In this document: positions 51,023 to 59,350 of the stretch, in pieces
How the letters are laid out: the number at the start of each line of letters is the position of its first letter
Numbering within the stretch: position 1 is the stretch's first letter
Assembly (NCBI GenBank): GCA_013388855.1
Contig: JACAEM010000031.1
Location: 124,001-188,000 of the forward strand
Origin: Chloroflexota bacterium
Lineage (GTDB): Bacteria > Chloroflexota > Anaerolineae > Anaerolineales > Villigracilaceae
Direction: 5' to 3'
Length of the DNA: 64,000 nt
Notes under the pieces: model-generated
Database searches by the model: none
Told to the model about the DNA's origin: nothing
What the model saw: only the letters and a program-made list of their open reading frames with translations
Translations under genes and position numbers: made by a program

Positions 51023-52123
51023 TTAAATCACCGGCCTGCCGTTTCTGTAGAACAGTTTCCCGTCGATGACGATCTCGCTGTCCGCCATGTCGCACAGCAT
51101 ATCCCAATGCAGCCCGGAGGTGTTATGCCCGCCTGCTTCTTCAAAGCCCAGCCCGAGGGCGAGGTGGATCGTGCCGCCGAGTTTTTCGTCGAAGAGTATG
51201 TTCTTGGTGAACTTTTTGATGTTGTAATTGGTGCCGATCCCCCATTCGCCGAGGATGCGCGCGCCCTTGTCGGTGTTCAATTGGGCGGTGAGCAGTTCCT
51301 GGTTGCGCCCGGCTTTTTCCTTCACGACCCTACCGTTCTCGAACCATAACTCGATGTCCTCGATCTCCTGTCCGGCAAAGATGGCGGGATACTTGAATCG
51401 CACCCAGCCATTGACCGTGTCCTCGACCGGGCTGGTGAAGATCTCACCGTCGGGGAAGTTCTGGTCGCCTGCGCAGGGGATGAACTTGCGCCCCCGGATG
51501 GAGAAGGTCAGGTCGATGTCATTGCCTTTGAGCGTGACCTGTTTTTTCCCCTTGAGCCAGCGGACCAGTTTGAGCTGCCTGACTCTCTCCGCCTTCCATA
51601 GCGCCACCGGGTCTTTGGCGTTGAGCATCCCGGCCTCGAACACGAATTCGCTGTAATCGCTCAGGCTCATGTTCGCCTCCTGCGCCATTGCCTCGGTGGG
51701 ATAGACCGTGAGGCACCACTTGAGTTCCCCACGCTCAATGCGTTTGAGCATCTTCTGGAAGAGCGGCGCATTTGCCCTGCGCGAGCGGGCAATGCGCTGC
51801 GGGTCCACGCCTGCCAGTTCGCGCGTGTTGGTATCGGCCTGGACGACCATGCGGGCGTCGTAGGTGGTGTGCACCAATTCGCGCAGCGGGGAGACGAAAT
51901 CCAACTGCCGGTTGCTGGCGTTTTTGAAAAAGACCTCCGCCGCACCGGGTATGGACATCAATACGTCCACATGCGCCCCGGCTTTGACCGCCTCCTCATA
52001 GAATGCCAGGTTGAACTCGTGCGCGGCGGGGGTGGTCTGCATGTACACCTTCTGCCCGCGCTTGATGCCGAGCGAGTACTGCACCATCACCTGCGCCAGT
52101 TTCCTGATCCTTGGGTCTGTCAT
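51023..52123 (-). CDS. M29-family aminopeptidase
   Basis: A 366-residue metallopeptidase of the AmpS/PepS (M29) family: GIKRGQKVYMQTTPAAHEF at the start, NFPDGEIFTSPVEDTVNGWVRF (metal-binding Glu), LGEWGIGTNYNIKKFTKNILFDEKLGGTIHLALG (His and Glu ligands) and SGLHWDML near the C terminus. It removes N-terminal residues from peptides in the cytoplasm. Length matches the family (about 365-410). It follows a small Cys-containing gene by 53 bases. Confidence 0.9.
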   Translation of the reverse strand: MTDPRIRKLAQVMVQYSLGIKRGQKVYMQTTPAAHEFNLAFYEEAVKAGAHVDVLMSIPGAAEVFFKNASNRQLDFVSPLRELVHTTYDARMVVQADTNTRELAGVDPQRIARSRRANAPLFQKMLKRIERGELKWCLTVYPTEAMAQEANMSLSDYSEFVFEAGMLNAKDPVALWKAERVRQLKLVRWLKGKKQVTLKGNDIDLTFSIRGRKFIPCAGDQNFPDGEIFTSPVEDTVNGWVRFKYPAIFAGQEIEDIELWFENGRVVKEKAGRNQELLTAQLNTDKGARILGEWGIGTNYNIKKFTKNILFDEKLGGTIHLALGLGFEEAGGHNTSGLHWDMLCDMADSEIVIDGKLFYRNGRPVI

Positions 52124-52176
52124 GGTTGCTCCTTTTCGTTCCGACCGATCCGCTCCCGTTGTGCGGGCGGAGGCGG

Positions 52177-52416
52177 TCAGTCCTCATCCGGTTCCTGCCT
52201 TCCATACACTCTTGCCACGGCTCTTTCGACGTCCTCCCGGGAATGTCTTTCGCACGCCACCAACGGACGTCCCGCGTCCTTCACTTCCCTGCCGCCTGCG
52301 CTCATCACCTTGACGCCGATATACTTTCCATCCGCGTCATATACCGCGAGCAGTTGATATAACTTCCCGCACACGATGCAGCCGTGCATCTCGCTTTTTG
52401 CCCTGGTTTCTGGCAT
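52177..52416 (-). CDS. Small zinc-finger-like protein
   Basis: A 79-residue protein with one CxxC pair (GCIVCGKLY) and a later Cys-x-x-His (ACERHS), which could make a CCCH zinc site. No family is recognised. The ATG at 52416 has GGGAGAG close upstream; the frame to 52551 runs into the YjbQ gene. It lies between yjbQ and the M29 gene and is probably co-transcribed. Confidence 0.6.
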   Translation of the reverse strand: MPETRAKSEMHGCIVCGKLYQLLAVYDADGKYIGVKVMSAGGREVKDAGRPLVACERHSREDVERAVARVYGRQEPDED

Positions 52417-52453
52417 GGACTCTCCCTTCATGGGGTGACTATCACCGTATTTC

Positions 52454-52873
52454 TCATTCGCCGATGATCTTGACCAGCACACGCTTCCTGCGCCGCCCGT
52501 CGAATTCGCCGTAGAAGATCTGCTCCCACGTGCCGAAATCGAGCTGACCATCGGTCACCGCGACAACGACTTCGCGCCCCATCACCTGGCGTTTTAGATG
52601 CGCGTCGGCGTTGTCTTCGCCGGTATCATTGTGGCGATACTGACCGACCGGTTCGTGGGGGGCGAGTCTCTCCAGCCATTTCTCATAGTCATGATGAAGC
52701 CCGGACTCATCGTCATTGATGAAAACGGACGCCGTGATGTGCATGGCATTGACCAGTACCAGCCCCTCCTTGATGCCGCTCTCGCGCAGGGCTTCCTCCA
52801 CCTGACGGGTGATGTTGACGAATCCCCTGCGGGCGGGGATATTGAACCACAATTCTTTTCGGTAGGATTTCAT
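52454..52873 (-). CDS. YjbQ/UPF0047 family protein
   Basis: A 139-residue protein with the family's metal-binding His and Glu pattern: [26 protein letters not shown] and [12 protein letters not shown]. Members are described as secondary thiamine phosphate synthase-like, with true role unsettled. Length and ends match the family. It is probably the first gene of the cluster that runs to 49349. Confidence 0.92.
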   Translation of the reverse strand: MKSYRKELWFNIPARRGFVNITRQVEEALRESGIKEGLVLVNAMHITASVFINDDESGLHHDYEKWLERLAPHEPVGQYRHNDTGEDNADAHLKRQVMGREVVVAVTDGQLDFGTWEQIFYGEFDGRRRKRVLVKIIGE

Positions 52874-52993
52874 ACGGTTCTCTTTGCGGAAAGATCGTTG
52901 CGCAGGAGATTTTACTTGACTCTGCCGTATTCAGAAAGCACGGAGGAATAGGCAGGGTATCAAGGTGTCTGGTTTACAGCACAGAATCCCGGA

Positions 52994-53722
52994 TCAACCG
53001 TCTTGCCGCCGCTTTCGAAGGGACTCGCTCGCGATCAATGCGGCGGCTAGAACCACCCATGCCGCAACCTGCGCCAGCCGCAATCCGCCGAAGACCAGGG
53101 TACTGTCCCCGCGAAAGGCTTCGAGGAAGAGACGCGCTCCGGCAGTCAGTGCGGCGAAGGTCAGGAAGAGCATACCCGGCTGAGGCTTCGGTTTGGGGAA
53201 CCAGAGCAAGCCCAGAATGACGAGAGAAGCGGTCAATTCATAGATCTGACTCGGATGCCGCGCCGCGTTCCACAGGTCGATGCCCCAGGGCAGGGAGGTG
53301 GGACTGCCAAAGGCGGTCCCGGCGGCGAGGTGGGCAAGGTGCAAACCGACGGCGAGCGTCGCGAAGAACGGCGTCAACGCATCGAGCGTCCCCCACAGCG
53401 GGAGTTTCTGCCGGTATCCATAGATGCCCCCGACCATCCCTGCGGCGACCAACGCGCCCAATGGGTCGAACAAATCCACATTGACCGAGAACAGACTGAG
53501 CGGGCTTTTCGTGAACGCCGGGATGTTGGACAAGGCGAACAACACGCGTCCCCCGATGATATAGCCAAGGATGCTGTAATAGACGAGGTTGTTCAGCGCG
53601 TCCTTCGAGATGCCGTGGCGGTCTGTCCGTTTTTCGGCTAGGGTCAGTCCGAGCCACAGCGCGAGGACGAGCAGGATGAGGTGACGAGGCGGGGCAAAGA
53701 GAGTGCGGAAGAGGTCGATCAT
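52994..53722 (-). CDS. Prolipoprotein diacylglyceryl transferase (Lgt)-like membrane protein
   Basis: A 242-residue protein with about six membrane helices. Lgt-like landmarks are YYSILGYIIGGRVLFAL (the GGR motif), LPWGID and RHPSQIYE. The central Lgt signature GRxGNFxNGE, which carries essential Arg and Asn, is here GLHLAHLAAGTAFG, so those residues are missing. It is therefore a diverged paralogue and may not transfer diacylglycerol. Its ATG follows the TlpA-like stop by one base; such Lgt-like/thioredoxin pairs suggest a redox or membrane-transfer function. Confidence 0.75.
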   Translation of the reverse strand: MIDLFRTLFAPPRHLILLVLALWLGLTLAEKRTDRHGISKDALNNLVYYSILGYIIGGRVLFALSNIPAFTKSPLSLFSVNVDLFDPLGALVAAGMVGGIYGYRQKLPLWGTLDALTPFFATLAVGLHLAHLAAGTAFGSPTSLPWGIDLWNAARHPSQIYELTASLVILGLLWFPKPKPQPGMLFLTFAALTAGARLFLEAFRGDSTLVFGGLRLAQVAAWVVLAAALIASESLRKRRQDG

Positions 53723-53723
53723 A

Positions 53724-54266
53724 TTATTTCAAGATCGCCTCCACCCTCGTGCGGAGCAGCGCCTCCGCCATCGGTCCGCCGATGACCACTTCACGGATGA
53801 TGCCGTTGCGGTCGATGAAGTAGGAGGATGGGAGAGAATTCAACTGGTAAGCTCTCGCCGTCCCGCCGGTTTCATCGAGCAGGATCGGGAAGGTCAGACC
53901 GTATTCGTCCGTAAAAGGAGCAATGTTGGCGGGGGTATCCTGATAGGTCATGTTGACTGCCAGCACGACAAAGCCTTCGTCCTTGTACTCGTTATACACC
54001 TTTTCGATGGCGGGCATTTCGGCGCGGCAGGGCGGACACCACGTTGCCCACAGGTTGACCAACACCGCCTGCCCGCGCAAATCCGAGAGCTGGACGGTTT
54101 CGCCGGTCGGCGTCTTCAGTTCGAAATCCGGCGCGAGAAAACCCTGCTGCGGCGCGGGGATCTGCCCGGCGGTGGACGCCCCGGACCGGTCCGCGCTGAC
54201 CCAGATCCACGCCAGGCCGAGCAGGAGGATGAATGAATGGATGATTTTTCGCTGTACTGGTTGCAT
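53724..54266 (-). CDS. TlpA/ResA-like thioredoxin-fold protein
   Basis: A 180-residue exported or membrane-anchored thiol-disulfide oxidoreductase. An N-terminal signal anchor (about 8-25, IHSFILLLGLAWIWVSA) leads to a thioredoxin domain with LVNLWATWCPPCRAEMPA (active site CPPC) and LPSSYFIDRNGII (cis-Pro). ResA-type proteins reduce apocytochrome c or other surface proteins. It overlaps functionally with the Lgt-like gene one base downstream. It is divergent from the DUF429-like gene. Confidence 0.9.
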   Translation of the reverse strand: MQPVQRKIIHSFILLLGLAWIWVSADRSGASTAGQIPAPQQGFLAPDFELKTPTGETVQLSDLRGQAVLVNLWATWCPPCRAEMPAIEKVYNEYKDEGFVVLAVNMTYQDTPANIAPFTDEYGLTFPILLDETGGTARAYQLNSLPSSYFIDRNGIIREVVIGGPMAEALLRTRVEAILK

Positions 54267-54323
54267 TGCCTTCCTTTTTCGGCTACACTACGTATTGTAG
54301 TTTCACTGCACAGGAATCTTACG

Positions 54324-54917
54324 ATGACCAACGAACTCCTCTTTGCCGGTATAGATTTTTCCTCCGGGCGTCAGCCGGTCACCTTCGCCGCGCTGGACGA
54401 CGCGCTGAACATCGTCCTGCTCGATAAATACGAAATCGCCCATGTCATCGCTCATTTGAAACAATACGGAAAACTCACACTTGCCGTCAACGTTCCTTCC
54501 ACAAAGACCCAGCGGGGATTCTACTCCGACTTCAAAAAGAAACTTCCCCAAACAGGGCTAAAACCATACGTCACAAAAGCCGCGCCTAAACAATTCCTTG
54601 AAACCGACGCCCAGGCATGTTTTCGCACCCTGATTGAAAAGCCGCCGCTTCCGCGCCGCACGTTCGAAGGGCGCATTCAACGCGGGCTGATCCTCTACGA
54701 CCAGGGCTTGCACATCACCGACCCGATGGACTTTTTTGAAGAGATCACGCGCCATCACATGCTGGACGGCGTTTTTCCGAACGAGCTGCTCCACGCCGCC
54801 TCCGAATTGAATGCCCTCGCCGCGGCGTACGTCGCCTGGCTGGCGATGAACGAGCCGGAGCGGGTTGAGACCACGCCGGATAAACTGGTACTCCCCACAA
54901 GCCCCGAACACGATTAA
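54324..54917 (+). CDS. DUF429-like putative nuclease
   Basis: A 197-residue protein beginning with FAGIDFSSG, the first acidic motif of an RNase H-like fold as in DUF429 proteins (GIDxaxG). Later conserved-looking segments are VNVPSTKTQRGFYSDFKKKL and FFEEITRHHMLDG; HAASELNALAAAYVAWLA resembles the C-terminal helix with an acidic residue. Nuclease activity is only predicted. The ATG at 54324 is chosen; the frame from 54237 is shadow. Its end overlaps the convergent gene by four bases. Confidence 0.6.
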   Translation: MTNELLFAGIDFSSGRQPVTFAALDDALNIVLLDKYEIAHVIAHLKQYGKLTLAVNVPSTKTQRGFYSDFKKKLPQTGLKPYVTKAAPKQFLETDAQACFRTLIEKPPLPRRTFEGRIQRGLILYDQGLHITDPMDFFEEITRHHMLDGVFPNELLHAASELNALAAAYVAWLAMNEPERVETTPDKLVLPTSPEHD

Positions 54918-56002
54918 TTCACTTCGACGCTCTCCACGAACGTCACCCCCATCTTCTTCATATCCTGAAAGAGTCGATTCGGCTCTGCGAGATGCCCCAT
55001 CATATGCAAACCGGGTCTGCGGATTTGCTCATACTGCATCAACAAGGCGGCGACGGGGATCGCGGTCAGCTCATAGCCATCTTCATGCTCGCATCTCGCC
55101 TGGACCTGTGCCTGTTTCCCGTTTAATTGGCCGTATGCCTCCACCTTGAGCACCACCCGATACGGCGGCTTGGATTTTCCCATCGCCCACCACATCAACC
55201 TCCCCAACGGACGGTTTCCCCGCTTCGGGAACAATTTCAACCCAGCCATCACAAGCGGTGTGACGAGCAGATCCGCGATCCAATTCGAACCTGAAATATA
55301 GAAACCCGTCTCTTTCAAAGAGGGATACATCTCCGGCAGAGCGCGCATCTCCTCGAAGAACATGGAATAACACTCGCGTTTCCCAATCCCGGGACCGAAA
55401 TCGAACTGGCGCATGTCCCACCCGGAGGGTTTTGTCCACACGCCGTTCCTGAACACCTGCGCCTGATAATGGATGAAACCCTCCATCAACTCATCCACAG
55501 CTTCGGTATAGGGGATGTTGCCGATATTCAAATACCCTGCCGTCAAGGCGGATTCAAGGCTGTCGAGTTTTCCCGCCGCATAGCGTACCATTGCAGAGGG
55601 CAAGCCGGGATGATAGCCTGCCTCCGTGATAAAACACAGTCCCTTTTTCTCGATTTCATCCTTGTGTTTGTACAGAGTTGCCAGTTTGACATCAGAGAAC
55701 TGTACGTCGAGATAATCCACACCGGCGTGGAGCGCGGCTTTGATAACGGTATCCGCCTGATGGGTGGTCGGAGCCGCAACGAGCAGAAAGTCCGTCCCTT
55801 GCAATCCTTTCCGCAACGAGTCCGCATCCGCCGCATCCACGCGCCGCACCGAGACCCGATCACTTTTCAATTCCTTTGCATATGCCGCCGCCTTCTCGAT
55901 ATTCCGCCCTGCGAGAATGATGGGGTGACTTGTTTGCGCCAGCAAGTGTTTTGCCAAAAGCTTCCCCGTGTAGCCGTATCCGCCCAGGATCAAAATGTTC
56001 AT
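54914..56002 (-). CDS. Saccharopine dehydrogenase-like NAD(P)-binding protein
   Basis: A 362-residue protein with an N-terminal Rossmann fold (ILGGYGYTGKLLAKHLL; ILAGRN) and the saccharopine-dehydrogenase pattern HAGVDYLDVQFSD and TEAGYHPGLPSAMVRYAA. Relatives act on amino acids or lipids (trans-acting enoyl reductase type). The substrate domain lacks an identifiable family signature. GGAGGGCAC precedes the ATG at 56002. Divergent from transketolase. Confidence 0.82.
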   Translation of the reverse strand: MNILILGGYGYTGKLLAKHLLAQTSHPIILAGRNIEKAAAYAKELKSDRVSVRRVDAADADSLRKGLQGTDFLLVAAPTTHQADTVIKAALHAGVDYLDVQFSDVKLATLYKHKDEIEKKGLCFITEAGYHPGLPSAMVRYAAGKLDSLESALTAGYLNIGNIPYTEAVDELMEGFIHYQAQVFRNGVWTKPSGWDMRQFDFGPGIGKRECYSMFFEEMRALPEMYPSLKETGFYISGSNWIADLLVTPLVMAGLKLFPKRGNRPLGRLMWWAMGKSKPPYRVVLKVEAYGQLNGKQAQVQARCEHEDGYELTAIPVAALLMQYEQIRRPGLHMMGHLAEPNRLFQDMKKMGVTFVESVEVN

Positions 56003-56115
56003 GTGCCCTCCACCGATGCTTGCTGCCCTCGGTTTCAAGAACGTTTGTGATGAGGAGCATTATACCGTCCCCTGTCGGATGGTAAAATGGAGCATCTTAA
56101 ATTGACAGGTTTATC

Positions 56116-58119
56116 ATGACAGACGACGCCTTCGACACGCTCAGCGCAAGCCTTCAAACCCGCGCGATCAACACGCTTCGATTCCTCTCGGCGGATGCCG
56201 TTCAGCAAGCCAACTCGGGACATCCAGGGCTGCCGATGGGCACCGCCGCCATGGCTTTCACCCTCTGGACTCGTCACCTGCGCCACAATCCCCGCAACCC
56301 AAAGTGGGCGGGACGAGACCGCTTCATCCTTTCGGGCGGGCATGGTTCGATGCTCCTCTATTCTTTGCTCCATCTGACGGGCTACGACGTCAGCCTCGAC
56401 GACCTGAAGAACTTCCGTCAGTGGGGGAGCATCACGCCCGGGCATCCCGAATACGGTCTCACCCCCGGCGTGGACATGACGACCGGTCCGCTCGGGCAGG
56501 GATTCGCCGCCGGCGTGGGCATGGCAATTGCCCAGGCGCATCTCGCCGCGCTCTTCAACAAGCCCGGACATGAACTCATCCAATCCTACATCTACGCCAT
56601 CGTCACCGACGGCGACCTGATGGAGGGCGTCGCCTCCGAAGCCGCCTCGCTGGCGGGGCATCTCCAACTCGGGCGCCTCATTTACCTTTACGACGACAAC
56701 CACATCTCGATTGACGGCTCCACCGACCTCGCCTTCACCGAAGACCGCGCCAAACGCTTCGAGGCATACGGCTGGCACGTGCAAAAAGTGGAAGATGGCA
56801 ACGACGTGGAAGCGATAGACAAGGCAATTCAGGAAGCCAAACGCGACCCGCGTCCCTCCATCATCATGTGCCGCACCATCATTGGCTACGGCGCGCCGAA
56901 ACGCCAGGGCACGTCAAAAGCGCATGGTGAACCGCTCGGTGAGGAGGAACTCAACGCTGCAAAACAAAACCTCGGTTGGCCCCTCGAACCGCGCTTTTAC
57001 ATCCCCGATGATGTTCTGGCGTTCTTCCGCAAAGCCGTGGAGCGCGGACGCGAACTCGAAGCCGATTGGAAGATGAGACTTGAAGCGTACAGCCGCCTCT
57101 ACCCGCAACTGGGCGCGGAGTTGAAGCGCCGCCTCGCGGGCGAACTCCCCGCGGGCTGGGACGCCAACCTTCCGTCCTTCCCCGCCGACCCCAAAGGCAT
57201 GGCAACGCGCGCCGCTTCGGGCAAGATCATCAACGCGCTGGCGCCGGCTTTGCCCGAACTCATCGGCGGTTCGGCGGATTTGGCTCCCTCCAACAACACC
57301 AAAATTGAGGGCAGCCCCGCCTTCCGAAAGGACTCGCGCGAGGGGCGCAACTTCCATTTCGGCGTGCGCGAACATGCGATGGGCGCGGCGCTGAACGGCA
57401 TGAATCTGTTCGGCGGGGTGATTGCCTATGGCGGCACGTTCCTGGTCTTTTCCGATTACATGAAACCTGCCATCCGCATTGCGGCGCTTTCGCACATTCC
57501 CACCATTTTCATCTTCACGCATGACTCGGTTGGGTTGGGCGAAGACGGTCCCACTCACCAGCCCATCGAGCATCTTGCCGCGCTGCGGGCTACGCCGAAT
57601 CTGGTCGTCATCCGCCCTGCCGATGCGAACGAAGTGCGCGAGGCGTGGAAGGTTGCCATCGCCCGGCGGGATGGTCCCACCGCGCTGGCTCTCACTCGTC
57701 AAAACGTGCCAACGTTCGAACGTTCAAACGTTGAACCGTCCGTTGAAAAAGGCGCTTATGTCCTAAAAGACTTCGGCGAACCTGAGATCATCCTCATGGC
57801 ATCGGGTTCGGAAGTCAGTCTCATTCTGGAAGCGGCGCAGAAACTGCATGAGGAAGGGCGCGGCGTGCGCGTGGTGTCCTTCCCCAGTTGGGAACTGTTC
57901 GAGATGCAGGACGATGCATACCGCGAGTCTGTGTTGCCGAAACGCATTCGGAAGAGGCTCGCCGTCGAAGCAGGAGCAACCCTCGGCTGGGAACGATACG
58001 CCAATTCTATCCTCGGTATTGATCACTATGGCGCGTCCGCTCCGTATAAAGTCATCTTCGAGAAGTTTGGGTTCACGGTGGAGAATATCGTTGCGAAAGC
58101 GAGAGCGTTAATTGCATAG
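56116..58119 (+). CDS. tkt: Transketolase
   Basis: A 667-residue thiamine-diphosphate enzyme of the pentose phosphate pathway. Marks: [25 protein letters not shown], thiamine/Mg site [14 protein letters not shown]...DDN, and the pyrimidine domain [23 protein letters not shown]. Length is normal. Around residues 530-545 ([16 protein letters not shown]) a variable loop is encoded by AACGTTCGAACGTTCAAACG, similar to the AACCTTCCAAC repeats downstream. It heads a sugar phosphate gene group with rpiB and tal-pgi. Confidence 0.96.
   Translation: MTDDAFDTLSASLQTRAINTLRFLSADAVQQANSGHPGLPMGTAAMAFTLWTRHLRHNPRNPKWAGRDRFILSGGHGSMLLYSLLHLTGYDVSLDDLKNFRQWGSITPGHPEYGLTPGVDMTTGPLGQGFAAGVGMAIAQAHLAALFNKPGHELIQSYIYAIVTDGDLMEGVASEAASLAGHLQLGRLIYLYDDNHISIDGSTDLAFTEDRAKRFEAYGWHVQKVEDGNDVEAIDKAIQEAKRDPRPSIIMCRTIIGYGAPKRQGTSKAHGEPLGEEELNAAKQNLGWPLEPRFYIPDDVLAFFRKAVERGRELEADWKMRLEAYSRLYPQLGAELKRRLAGELPAGWDANLPSFPADPKGMATRAASGKIINALAPALPELIGGSADLAPSNNTKIEGSPAFRKDSREGRNFHFGVREHAMGAALNGMNLFGGVIAYGGTFLVFSDYMKPAIRIAALSHIPTIFIFTHDSVGLGEDGPTHQPIEHLAALRATPNLVVIRPADANEVREAWKVAIARRDGPTALALTRQNVPTFERSNVEPSVEKGAYVLKDFGEPEIILMASGSEVSLILEAAQKLHEEGRGVRVVSFPSWELFEMQDDAYRESVLPKRIRKRLAVEAGATLGWERYANSILGIDHYGASAPYKVIFEKFGFTVENIVAKARALIA
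57705..57750. repeat. Repeat-like stretch inside transketolase
   Basis: GCCAACGTTCGAACGTTCAAACGTTGAACCGTCCGTTGAA in key words AACGTTCGAACG and TTCAAACGTTGAAC; related in pattern to the arrays flanking the S23 gene. The protein is not longer than its family here. Confidence 0.4.
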
Positions 58120-58137
58120 CAGCGACTTTAGTCGCTG
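58120..58137. repeat. Small palindrome between tkt and rpiB
   Basis: CAGCGAC-ttta-GTCGCTG directly after the tkt stop; GACTAAAGCC ten bases on echoes its centre. No T-run, so not a terminator. Confidence 0.5.
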
Positions 58138-58177
58138 TTGTTGGATGACTAAAGCCATTACTACGGAGGAGTAAACC

Positions 58178-58648
58178 ATGAAAATCGCCGTTGGTTTTGA
58201 CCATGCGGGTTTACCGCTCAAGCAGGTTGTCTTGGAAGCCGTCCGCGCGGCGGGACACGAACCCATTGACATGGGTACGCATTCCGCCGAAAGCGTGGAT
58301 TATCCCGACTTCGCCGAAAAGGTCGGGCGCGCCATTCAAAATGGAGAAGCCGAACGCGGCATCCTGTGCTGCGGTTCGGGCATCGGCGCGTGTATTGCGG
58401 CGAACAAGATGAAAGGGATCTATGCCTCCATTTGCCACGATACCTATTCCGCCGCACAGGGCGTGATGCACGACGACATGAACGTGCTATGCCTCGGCGG
58501 ACGCGTCATTGGACCCGAACTTGCCAGAGTGCTTATCCTTGCCTTTCTGAATGCGGAATATCAGGGGAACAAAGCAGGCGGTGAAAGACTGGCGAGGAGG
58601 GTGGGAAAGATACATAAACTTGAAGATGTTGGCAGGTTGGATGGTTAG
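58178..58648 (+). CDS. rpiB: Ribose-5-phosphate isomerase B
   Basis: A 156-residue RpiB/LacAB-type isomerase (ribose 5-phosphate to ribulose 5-phosphate). Marks: AVGFDHAGLPLK, DYPDFAEKVGRAI, catalytic Cys in ILCCGSGIGACIAANK and CHDTYSAAQGVMHDDMNVLCLGGR. GGAGGAGTAAACC precedes the ATG. The last residues (VGRLDG) are encoded by the first bases of the G-rich repeat array, so the C terminus has been rewritten by the repeat. Confidence 0.95.
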   Translation: MKIAVGFDHAGLPLKQVVLEAVRAAGHEPIDMGTHSAESVDYPDFAEKVGRAIQNGEAERGILCCGSGIGACIAANKMKGIYASICHDTYSAAQGVMHDDMNVLCLGGRVIGPELARVLILAFLNAEYQGNKAGGERLARRVGKIHKLEDVGRLDG

Positions 58649-58832
58649 AATGTTGGAAAGTTGGCAGGTAAGAAGGTTAACAAGTTGGCAGGTTGGCAGG
58701 TTAGAAAGTTAGCAAGTTGGCAGGTTGGAAAGTTGGCGGGTTGACGGATTGCTTGAACGGCATAAACCTTCCAGCCCGCAAACCTTCAAACTTTCCAACC
58801 TTCCAACCTGTAAACCTGCAAACCTGCAAACC
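58627..58832. repeat. GTTGGCAGGTTGG / AACCTTCCAACC inverted array
   Basis: A G-rich arm (58627-58744; GTTGGCAGGTTGG, AAAGTTGGCAGG, AAGTTGGCAGGTTGG) is followed by a C-rich arm (58764-58832; AAACCTTCAAACTTTCCAACC, AACCTTCCAACCTG). The arms can pair into one large imperfect hairpin. Units of 8-12 bases are degenerate and there are no uniform spacers, so it is not CRISPR. Confidence 0.8.
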
Positions 58833-58848
58833 CAAAACAGGAGAAAAG

Positions 58849-59259
58849 ATGCCCACCATCACGCGATTTGAAGAGATCGAAGCATGGCAAACCGCCAGAG
58901 AGTTGACCCGCTTGATATACTCCCTCACCGAAACAGGAAAATTCTCGCGTGATTTCGGGCTGAAGGACCAAATTCAGCGGGCGTCGGTTTCCATCATGAG
59001 CAATATTTCAGAAGGTTTTGAAAGTCAGACTCAGGCTCAGTTTATTCGTTATTTGGGAATTGCCAAAGCCTCTGCAGGCGAGGTCCGCTCACAGTTATAT
59101 GTTTGCAGGGACTTGGAATACATTACTCAGGAACAGTTTACAACAGCCTTTGCAATGGCAGAAAAAGCCTCCCGCCAAATTGCCCGTTTCATCGGCTATC
59201 TCGAAACCCATCCCCAATCTCGTAAAATCCGAGATGACATTGCCGAATACGAAGCCTAA
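58849..59259 (+). CDS. Four-helix bundle protein, S23/23S rRNA intervening-sequence family
   Basis: A 136-residue all-helical protein: ARELTRLIYSLTETGKFSRDFGLKDQIQRASVSIMSNISEGFE in blocks FGLKDQIQRASVSIMSNISEG and IRYLGIAKASAGEVRSQLY, the signature of the S23 family first seen inside 23S rRNA intervening sequences. Function is unknown; diversity-generating retroelements use a related accessory fold. It stands between rpiB and tal-pgi, with AACCTTCCAAC arrays on both sides and no reverse transcriptase nearby, so it looks like a small inserted cassette. CAGGAGAAAAG precedes the ATG. Confidence 0.85.
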   Translation: MPTITRFEEIEAWQTARELTRLIYSLTETGKFSRDFGLKDQIQRASVSIMSNISEGFESQTQAQFIRYLGIAKASAGEVRSQLYVCRDLEYITQEQFTTAFAMAEKASRQIARFIGYLETHPQSRKIRDDIAEYEA

Positions 59260-59334
59260 CCTTCCAACTTGCCAACATCCCAACCTTCCAACCTGCCAAC
59301 TTTCCAACTTGCCAACCTTCTAACCTTCCAACCT
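59260..59334. repeat. AACCTTCCAAC array, right side of the S23 gene
   Basis: C-rich words only (CCTTCCAACTTGCCAAC, CAACCTTCCAACCTGCC, AACCTTCTAACC), in the same orientation as the right arm of the array before the S23 gene. Confidence 0.8.
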
Positions 59335-59350
59335 GAACACGAGAATTACC

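Noticed and set aside
58627-58832. CRISPR array
   Set aside because: Repeat words of 8-12 bases are degenerate, appear in both orientations, and lack uniform spacers; no cas genes.
58849-59259. Diversity-generating retroelement accessory protein
   Set aside because: No reverse transcriptase or template/variable repeat pair in the window; only the S23 fold is similar.
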